A DNA stretch of 40,664 bases from positions 1-40,664 of the forward strand of contig CAYUIV010000008.1 in assembly GCA_964444925.1 (NCBI GenBank). Direction: 5' to 3'. Under the pieces are notes generated by a model. That model saw only the letters and a program-made list of their open reading frames with translations. It ran no database searches and was not told where the DNA came from. This stretch comes from CAYUIV01 sp964444925. Lineage in GTDB: Bacteria; Pseudomonadota; Gammaproteobacteria; Diplorickettsiales; Diplorickettsiaceae. This document shows positions 34,484-40,664 of this stretch, piece after piece; position 1 is the first letter of the stretch, and every line of letters begins with the position of its first letter. The position numbers and the translations under genes are program-made.

Positions 34484-34600
34484 TCGTCAAAAAGAGCGAT
34501 AAAATTAGAAAATTGCAATAGAAAAAAAGGAAAGCGATGTTTATTATTTTTTTTAGAAATAACATTAATTTATATTTCAATGAGTGATAAATAATTTATA

Positions 34601-36851
34601 AAACGCATTGCTATTGTTACCGCGTATTTTAATTTCACAAGACAGTCTTTTTCGCAGAAAGATACTGTTATTGTTAAAAATGAATATATTCAAACGTGCC
34701 TTGAACGCGAGTGCAAGCGTTATTTAATCAAAAATGATTTTTCTTGATCAATAAAGCCACGTATTTTTCTCATAAAAAATTGGATGAAGCAATTATGGAC
34801 GGACATTTTTTTTGCTTTATTTTCTCCTGCGTTTACCCTTTTAAAATCCTATCAAAGTCAGTTAATTTGGATACACGCTATGGATACAACGAAAGAATCA
34901 ATCTTATTTAAAACAAAGCAGTTTGCATTTAAAGCATGGCAAAGATATTAGTTAGCAAACTTTTCAATACATTCTCTTAACGCTCAGGAAAATAATGTAA
35001 TACGACACTGGAAAAAGTAGGCACATCAATTTATAAAAATATGTCACCATAATAAATAGATTGAATCTTCTGCTTTTATAAATGATGTAATGCAAAAAAA
35101 GAGTGTAAAAACCATCTATTTATCTAATCGTATTTTTTGCTTGGTTTTGAACAAAAAGATATTATCTATCAGAAATTATTTGGATGGCTACAGTAATAAT
35201 CCTGTACCCTCTCTTTTAATGCTTTCAAATCTATGATTGAAAATCCACATACTACTCAAAACATTTCTCAAGTAGGGAAGAAGAATTATATCAAATGGCA
35301 TGTTGGGCATGGCCGCAGTGGAGACAAAGTAAAGTCCGGTATTGGTTGTGCGATCGCTGAGCTAAGTACTCATCGTTACCAAGTCTTGACTGCGTTTCAA
35401 AATGCTTCTCAAGATATTTTTGAAACAACAATATTTTCCTATCCTATTTTTTTCCTTTGAAAAAATACGCTTTATAGAACAACTGATCGTACAAACCCTC
35501 TTAAATTTTTTACAGTTGCCTTTGGTATTCAACAAAAATCTTATTTTGCAGTTAATCCGTTCACCTTATCTCAATGGTGCAGTGAAAGAACAAGATCAAC
35601 GAATACAATTAAGCTATATTTTGAATACACAAGCTGCTCATTACTTATCATTTGCTCATTTGATACAACAGTGTCAGGCATACCAATGCCCACGATTACT
35701 TAAAATTTTTCAACAGTGCTTTACACTCTATCAAAATACGCATTTACAAACGTTTCACCAATAGACATCTTACTTTTTAAAACAAACAAAATTATTACAG
35801 TTCGATCAAAACAAGTTATATCAAAAAGAAAAATACACTTAGTACTTTGGAAAGAGTTACTTACTGAATTCTAAAATTTGTCTGTTATCAAAAAGCTTAT
35901 TCCTTATAGCAAAGCGTGTGAATATTTGAGAAAAAACTTCATTTACCCTTTTGACAACAAAAGAGCAGTGATACGATGTGACACTACTGAGTTAATACTT
36001 GTTTAAAGTTTTGACGTGGGAGAGTATTCAAGATAATCATCTTACGCCACTTCCGTTCAATAGCTCTATCAGTGAAGGAACAGATATGATAAGGTAGCAA
36101 GCAATTTGTCTCTTCAAAGCCGCTGTGCAGTATCGGTTTCAACTGAAACCTATTTTTTCGCTTTTATCTAAATCATCATTTTTCTTCTATGCGGAACGCT
36201 CAAAATTGCTTCATACCGTACTTGAAAAAATATGGAAGACATTAAAAAAATCAGCTGAATTTGCAACGTTTATTCGATGATGAGCTCAATGCACTACTTG
36301 AATTAGAAATTGAAAAGAACTTTCAAGTCATATTAGTGACTTACCATGCAATTGGGTTAGAAAAAACATTCATTTAGATAGAAAAACAACGGTTATTTGC
36401 CTTACTAAAAAAGTGGTTCACGATAGAAAAGAATCGCCGTTCTTTTGAAGTAGTCGCAACAGAAAGAAAAAAAGTTCTAACTATTGGTCATCTTCGTTTA
36501 GAAATGCGCATTGACCGCATTGATCGGTTACAAGATAATATTCATCTTTTAATAGACTATAAAACAAGCTTTCAATTACCCGATTATCAACATTGGTTCG
36601 AGCTACGACCTACACTCCCTCAAATTCCTTTGTATAGTTTAATTCAACCGACAATGATAATAAGTTGCGCTTTCATGCAATTTATGCCATACCAACTTGC
36701 AAAATTTAATGGATTAAGCGAGAAAGAATTAAATATATCAGGTATTCGTCAAGTGAGCTCAGTGGTTTTTAAAAATGATACAATCCGTAGTTGGTCACAG
36801 CTTATAAAATTTTGGCAAAGCACATTGAATAAAATTGCAGTACAATTTTAA
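34601..36851 (+). pseudogene. remnant of a PD-(D/E)XK 'probable DNA repair' nuclease
   Basis: About 2.2 kb can be read as a broken AddB/RecB-like protein. From 34601 one frame runs with family-like text (VIVKNEYIQTCLEREC, then PRIFLIKNWMKQLW, FTLLKSYQSQLIW) but is cut by TGA at 34745 and TAG at 34949, 35018 and 35057. Near 35130 the text moves two bases over (LLGFEQKDIIYQKLFGWLQ, then two stops). A further shift near 35280-35340 joins YQMACWAWPQWRQSK to IGCAIAELSTHRYQV, and then LILQLIRSPYLNGAVKEQDQ appears in another frame. A stop at 36375 precedes an open C-terminal piece that still carries the nuclease core: RIDRIDRL, LLIDYKT and PQIPLYSL. I take this to be the PD-(D/E)XK family annotated as 'probable DNA repair protein' in Legionella-type genomes. 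Sequencing error cannot explain so many lesions. Confidence 0.85.
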
Positions 36852-36963
36852 AATGGTTATGCTGCTGTTGATCCTAAAATGTCGTTATTGTAATTACGGT
36901 CTTCTCTGTCGAATTAAATAGCATAAAACGTAATGTTTGTTTACTTTTCTAGCAAATGATTTG

Positions 36964-37716
36964 ATGCACATTCAAATTATCACGCTAATTCCGGAAATAT
37001 TTCAAGCAATTAATTTTGGTGTATTAGGTCGTGCCCAAAAAACAGGAAAGATTAATATTCAAATGCTTCCTCTCAGAGAATTCAGTCCTCATCCACTAAA
37101 AGGTATTGATGACCGACCTTATGGTGGTGGGCCAGGTATGATCATAGCAGCACCACCTTTAAAAGCAGCTATTGACACTGCTTTAAAGAAAGTTCCCCAA
37201 GACACAAAGGTCGCTGCTTTATCTCCTCACGGCAAAAAATTTACTCAAACCATTGCAAAACAACTCAGTCAACGTACTCATTTAATTTTCGTCGTAGGTC
37301 GTTATACAGGAATTGACGAACGTATTATTCAAAACAATATCGATGAACAATGGTCTATTGGTGATTTTATTCTCAGCGGTGGAGAGTTCGCTTGCCTTTG
37401 TATAATTGATGCAATTTGTCGTTGTATCCCTGATGTTTTAGGACATGAAGACTCAGCAAAATTTGATTCTTTTAGTCAAGATAAACCATTATTAAGTCAT
37501 CCGCATTACACAAGACCTTTGTCTTTCAATCAACTGTCAGTGCCAAAAGTACTTAACAGTGGTAACCATAAAGCAATTGCACGTTGGCGTTTACAGCAGT
37601 CGCTTGGACTCACTTGGAAAAAACGTCCTGATCTGTTAGAAGGCTATGTACTTAACGAGCAAGAACAGTTATTATTAGCAGAATTCATTTCACAAGATAA
37701 AGCAAAAGATTCATAG
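36964..37716 (+). CDS. trmD: tRNA (guanine-37-N1) methyltransferase TrmD
   Basis: A 250-residue SPOUT methyltransferase that makes m1G37 in tRNAs and prevents +1 frameshifting. It starts HIQIITLIPEIFQA and carries DDRPYGGGPGMI, LSPHGKKF, the SAM-binding knot around VGRYTGIDERII (commonly GRYEGIDER, so Glu is Thr here) and WSIGDFILSGGEFA, then the C-terminal half with HPHYTRP. The ATG at 36964 is used, since the in-frame codon at 36937 adds nine residues without family match. It is followed 3 bases later by rplS. The usual upstream genes rpsP and rimM are missing. Confidence 0.96.
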   Translation: MHIQIITLIPEIFQAINFGVLGRAQKTGKINIQMLPLREFSPHPLKGIDDRPYGGGPGMIIAAPPLKAAIDTALKKVPQDTKVAALSPHGKKFTQTIAKQLSQRTHLIFVVGRYTGIDERIIQNNIDEQWSIGDFILSGGEFACLCIIDAICRCIPDVLGHEDSAKFDSFSQDKPLLSHPHYTRPLSFNQLSVPKVLNSGNHKAIARWRLQQSLGLTWKKRPDLLEGYVLNEQEQLLLAEFISQDKAKDS

Positions 37717-37719
37717 ACT

Positions 37720-38172
37720 ATGCGTAGATACCCTATCAATGCTCATATCAAAACATTAGAAACCGCACAAATGGCAAGAGAAATTCCTCTGTTTCGTGCT
37801 GGAGATACTCTTTTAATTCAACTAAAAGTGAAAGAAAGTAGTGGAGAGGGGACTAAGCAAACCACGCGTGAACGTCTTCAAACTTTTGAAGGTATTGTCA
37901 TTGCGAGAAAAAATAAAGGTCTTCAATCATCTGTCACTTTACATCGTATCTTAGAAGGTGAAAGTGTTCGTCTTTTAATACCACTTTATAGCCCTTTACT
38001 TGCTAATATCACTGTTAAAAAACAAGGTGACATACGTCGTGCAAAAATATATTATCTACAACACCTTCGTGGTAAACGTGCACGTATCAAAGAAAAGCAT
38101 ATTAAAAAACAAGCGATTCCTCTGATAAAAGAGCAAGCGGTTCTAAAACAAAATGAGTCACCATTACAGTAG
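37720..38172 (+). CDS. rplS: 50S ribosomal protein L19, elongated
   Basis: L19 contacts the 30S-50S interface. Family text is clear: IPLFRAGDTLLIQLKVKE, ERLQTFEGIVIARKNKGLQS, RRAKIYYLQHLRGKRARIKE. It is 150 residues against about 115 in E. coli. There is an insertion of about 10 residues (SGEGTKQTTR) in the first beta hairpin, an N-terminal extension of about 10, and a basic C-terminal tail of about 28 (IKKQAIPLIKEQAVLKQNES). The gene follows trmD directly, as in other proteobacteria. Confidence 0.95.
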   Translation: MRRYPINAHIKTLETAQMAREIPLFRAGDTLLIQLKVKESSGEGTKQTTRERLQTFEGIVIARKNKGLQSSVTLHRILEGESVRLLIPLYSPLLANITVKKQGDIRRAKIYYLQHLRGKRARIKEKHIKKQAIPLIKEQAVLKQNESPLQ

Positions 38173-38199
38173 TGAATGAAAACGTTTTAGCCTTAGAGT

Positions 38200-38985
38200 A
38201 TGCAGTACATACTTTTCTATCCACTGTTGCTGTACATTTTTAATATTTCTTCTGCTGATTTAAGCCAAGTAACAGTTTGTCTTTCTTTTTCTCCTAAAGG
38301 TGAACAATTAAATGCGCTGACTAAGGATTATTATGAACGTACACAAAACTTCTTAACTCAATTTATAAAGATTGCTAAAAAGGATTGCCATGAATTTTAT
38401 AGATGCAATCTTGAGGATATTGTAGTTAAAAAGGAAAAGAATGTCATGAACGAATTCTCCGAAAAGTTAGACACTTTAAAAAAAATCAGTAAGTATGAGA
38501 AAAACAAAGAGTTTAATCAATTGATCAATTCTTATCCTTGGCTAGTCGAATTAAATGTTGGCTATTCATTCTTTCCTCAAACCACAATAGGGCTTAGTGG
38601 CTTTTTGCTTCAAAATACATTTTCATTCAAAACGTATTATAGTACCGAAACACATATAACAGAAGGAAAAATACACTTAAAAAAGTTGAAAAGTCAAATA
38701 ATTGCTTATGGCGTTATTTTAAATGGTAAACAATTCATTTTTAGTAAAAACAAAGCTAAGCTATTTTTCCAAGGAGGTATCGGGTTTTCTTCTTTAATAC
38801 AAACAGATTTAGATGTTGAAGCATTTTCAAAGTGTTCTTTCCCTTATTTCACTACCAAAGGTAGTGTAGGCTTACAAATTTCATGTAGTAAAAAGATTGG
38901 CTTTGAAATATCGATAGATAGTCTTTCAATACGAAATGCTTACCGTTATTTTCTAATCAAAGGAAGTGGAAATTTCCGCTTCTAG
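38200..38985 (+). CDS. probable outer-membrane beta-barrel protein (261 aa)
   Basis: I do not recognise the family, but the architecture can be read. Residues 1-19 are a signal peptide ending ISSA. A charged helical stretch follows (about 45-115, rich in Lys and Glu). Then about 145 residues alternate polar and hydrophobic, with strand-like segments LVELNVGYSFF, TTIGLSGFLL, GGIGFSSLI, GSVGLQISCS and KIGFEISIDSL. The protein ends in Phe (SGNFRF), as outer-membrane barrels do. The pattern resembles opacity-type/OmpA-like small barrels. It is on the same strand as rplS, 27 bases after its stop. Five cysteines are unusual for a barrel. Confidence 0.6.
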   Translation: MQYILFYPLLLYIFNISSADLSQVTVCLSFSPKGEQLNALTKDYYERTQNFLTQFIKIAKKDCHEFYRCNLEDIVVKKEKNVMNEFSEKLDTLKKISKYEKNKEFNQLINSYPWLVELNVGYSFFPQTTIGLSGFLLQNTFSFKTYYSTETHITEGKIHLKKLKSQIIAYGVILNGKQFIFSKNKAKLFFQGGIGFSSLIQTDLDVEAFSKCSFPYFTTKGSVGLQISCSKKIGFEISIDSLSIRNAYRYFLIKGSGNFRF

Positions 38986-39136
38986 TATTTAATGACTAAA
39001 GATCCTATTTTTTCGGTTATCTAATCAAAATAACTAAACTTTTGTTCAGAAGTAGCAAAATAAGTATTTTTTCTAATTTTTAAGCAAAATTTTTTTATCT
39101 TACAGTGAAGAATAAAAATAAGATAAAGTAAATCAT

Positions 39137-39271
39137 GTGATAAACATTTTAGGTGGTATCATCGGAGGGGATCTAAAAATAATAAACTTGCAAGCTTTAT
39201 GCGATACCGTAGACTATCTTTTGAATAAATTGTTTCTCAATATTTTAATATATTGTCTTTTGTTATGTTAA
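39137..39271 (+). CDS. doubtful 44-aa open frame before der
   Basis: A GTG-started frame of 44 residues ending 7 bases inside der. The text begins with INILGGIIGGDLKIINLQ and continues as amphipathic/hydrophobic sequence. It has no clear ribosome-binding site, and the region has about 270 bp with no other gene. It is listed because of its unusual Gly-Gly composition, but may well be chance. Confidence 0.15.
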   Translation: MINILGGIIGGDLKIINLQALCDTVDYLLNKLFLNILIYCLLLC

Positions 39272-40632
39272 TTTATAATAAAAAGCCACCTGTGTTTTTT
39301 GGTCCTCGTGCAATTTCTCATCACACCGAAAAAGATTTGCCCATATTAACGCTTGTTGGAAAGAGTAATGCGGGTAAATCAACACTTTTTAACCATTTAA
39401 CGCAAAGTAAAAATGCACTAACGGGCGATATTTTTGGTTTAACCCGTGATCGTCGTTATGGCTTGGGACGTTACTATAATAAAAACTATATCGTTGTTGA
39501 TACGGGAGGCACCGATGCATTTGAAATACCTTTTAGAAAAGCAATACATCAGCAGATAAAAATTGCCTTAGCTAAAACAGACTATATTGGTTTTGTCATT
39601 GACGGTACACTTTCTTTAAGCGACCAAGATTATCAATTCTCACAATATCTTCGAACATTTAATAAGAAAATTATATTAATTGTAAATAAAATTGAAAAAT
39701 TTTTTAAACAGCACTACTTTCACACCTCATTTTTAGAGCTGGGTTTTTCTGAAACATACTATATTTCGGCAACACAAGGGTTAGGTACAGAGCAACTAAA
39801 AAAGTTTATTACACGTCTTTCATCTGCTACTGCTACATATGATGAAAAGAACGCAATTAAATTAACGATTGTAGGACGACCTAATGCAGGAAAATCTACT
39901 TTATTTAATCGTTTGATTCAAGAAGAACGCAGTCTAGTTTCTACGATTCCAGGCACAACACGTGATAGTACATCGGTGTATTTTCAGTTTAAAAATCAAT
40001 CCTATGTTTTTATAGATACAGCAGGAATACGTAAGTCTGCTAACATTGATTCAAAATTTGAAACAGATATCGTGACGCAAAGCCTACAGGCAATTCATGA
40101 AAGCCAAGTCGTGCTGTTTGTGATTGATGCTTGTTTTGGTATTACTGATCAAGATCTTAGACTGCTGCAGCTTTTAGTTAAGTTGGGACCTGCACTCATT
40201 ATCTTATTTAACAAATGGGATGTTGTTTCTTTAAGTGCAAAAGAAAATATTAAAAAAGATATTCAAAAACAATTACATTTTGTTTCCTTTGCATTTATTC
40301 AGTTCATTTCTGCATCTACAGATAAAAATCTTGATAAAATTTTTTCATTAGTGCAATCCGTGTATCAAAGCGCAACTCAAAAATTACATACATCAAAATT
40401 GACACAACTGCTTGAAAAAGCAGTAGCCGCGCATTCACCTCCCGTTGTTAAAAACCGGAATATAAAACTACGCTATGCGCATTTAGGTGGCAGCAATCCT
40501 TTAATAGTTGTTATACATGGCACACATACTCGTTATATTCTTTCAAGCTATAAACGCTATTTAGAAAACTTTTATTTACGTCAACTGAAAATAAAGGGTA
40601 CGCCACTACACATTGTTTTTAAAGAGAAGTAG
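39265..40632 (+). CDS. der: ribosome assembly GTPase Der (EngA)
   Basis: A 455-residue tandem GTPase that assists 50S maturation. GTPase domain 1 has GKSNAGKST, a switch region with FGLTRDRRYG, VVDTGG and ISATQGLG. Domain 2 has GRPNAGKST, PGTTRDS, FIDTAG, FNKWD and SAS. The C-terminal KH-like domain ends PPVVKNRNIKLRYAHLGG and SSYKRYLENFYLRQ. In domain 1 the base-specificity motif reads NKIE rather than NKxD, a departure from the family. The ATG at 39265 is preferred to the TTG at 39253, as Der normally begins a few residues before the first P-loop. The end lies 32 bases from the window edge. Confidence 0.95.
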   Translation: MLIYNKKPPVFFGPRAISHHTEKDLPILTLVGKSNAGKSTLFNHLTQSKNALTGDIFGLTRDRRYGLGRYYNKNYIVVDTGGTDAFEIPFRKAIHQQIKIALAKTDYIGFVIDGTLSLSDQDYQFSQYLRTFNKKIILIVNKIEKFFKQHYFHTSFLELGFSETYYISATQGLGTEQLKKFITRLSSATATYDEKNAIKLTIVGRPNAGKSTLFNRLIQEERSLVSTIPGTTRDSTSVYFQFKNQSYVFIDTAGIRKSANIDSKFETDIVTQSLQAIHESQVVLFVIDACFGITDQDLRLLQLLVKLGPALIILFNKWDVVSLSAKENIKKDIQKQLHFVSFAFIQFISASTDKNLDKIFSLVQSVYQSATQKLHTSKLTQLLEKAVAAHSPPVVKNRNIKLRYAHLGGSNPLIVVIHGTHTRYILSSYKRYLENFYLRQLKIKGTPLHIVFKEK

Positions 40633-40664
40633 TGTTTTTATCTAACTCAAAAAATAAAATCCGT

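Noticed and set aside
34601..35060. TAG stops as a sign of stop-codon reassignment or readthrough
   Set aside because: The broken region also has TGA, TAA and frameshifts, and nearby intact genes use TAG normally as stop (for example ubiB).
35233..35764. Two overlapping open frames that could be called as separate small genes
   Set aside because: Both are fragments of the nuclease pseudogene, with matching family text in shifting frames.
36504..36851. 115-codon frame with nuclease motifs as an independent gene
   Set aside because: It is the C-terminal part of the pseudogene; the frame is open back to 36378 but lacks the rest of the protein and a start signal.
1..40664. CRISPR arrays, insertion sequences, rRNA operons, other tRNAs
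   Set aside because: No regularly spaced repeats, transposase motifs or rRNA/tRNA signatures beyond the two tRNAs were found by eye.

Overview
The window looks like a piece of the chromosome of an AT-rich gammaproteobacterium with a host-associated lifestyle, most likely in or near the Legionellales (Coxiella/Legionella/Rickettsiella-like). Three things support this. The housekeeping order is gammaproteobacterial: ubiE-ubiJ-ubiB, and csrA followed by tRNA-Ser(GCU) and tRNA-Arg(ACG). A DotU/IcmH-like protein of type IVB (Dot/Icm) secretion is present. Genome decay is also visible: a large DNA-repair nuclease gene survives only as a pseudogene. The lineage is inferred from gene content and was not tested by any search.

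Layout. 1-4 kb: an A-type Fe-S carrier, an aromatic amino acid permease and PriA. 4-10 kb is the accessory part: a PAS-LuxR regulator overlapping an MFS symporter, a stand-alone response-regulator receiver, three small hydrophobic proteins, and a 657-residue protein I cannot assign. 10-20 kb: DnaE, an unknown membrane-anchored protein, an ErpA-like carrier with an unusual N-terminus, the ubiquinone genes ubiE-ubiJ-ubiB, a periplasmic cell-wall amidase and HemW. 20.7-23 kb is a regulatory island: two tRNAs, an unusually long CsrA, an XRE/S24-like repressor and a divergent LuxR-type regulator. 23-28 kb holds envelope genes: LolC/E-type permease and LolD ATPase, a PBP5-type D,D-carboxypeptidase, and TamA. 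28-33.7 kb: the gatC-gatA-gatB amidotransferase operon ending in pmbA (minus strand), then glutathione synthetase. 33.8-37 kb: DotU/IcmH and the nuclease pseudogene. 37-40.6 kb: trmD-rplS, a probable outer-membrane beta-barrel protein and the ribosome-assembly GTPase Der.

Functional groups: Fe-S and ubiquinone/heme biology (two A-type carriers, UbiE/J/B, HemW); envelope assembly (amidase, Lol, DacA, TamA); translation (GatCAB, TrmD, L19, Der, tRNAs); global and local regulation (CsrA, XRE, two LuxR-type proteins, receiver). No insertion sequence, CRISPR array, rRNA or prophage structural gene was seen. Four convergent gene pairs overlap or abut at their 3' ends, while some other gaps are 370-500 bp without clear genes.

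The most unusual items are a CsrA with about 26 extra residues between its first two strands, an ErpA-like protein with an extension and internal insertion, the orphan DotU, the nuclease pseudogene with traceable nonsense and frameshift lesions, a Der whose first GTPase domain reads NKIE instead of NKxD, and the uncharacterised 6.2-10.1 kb cluster. All functions are read by eye from motifs; no database comparison was possible.
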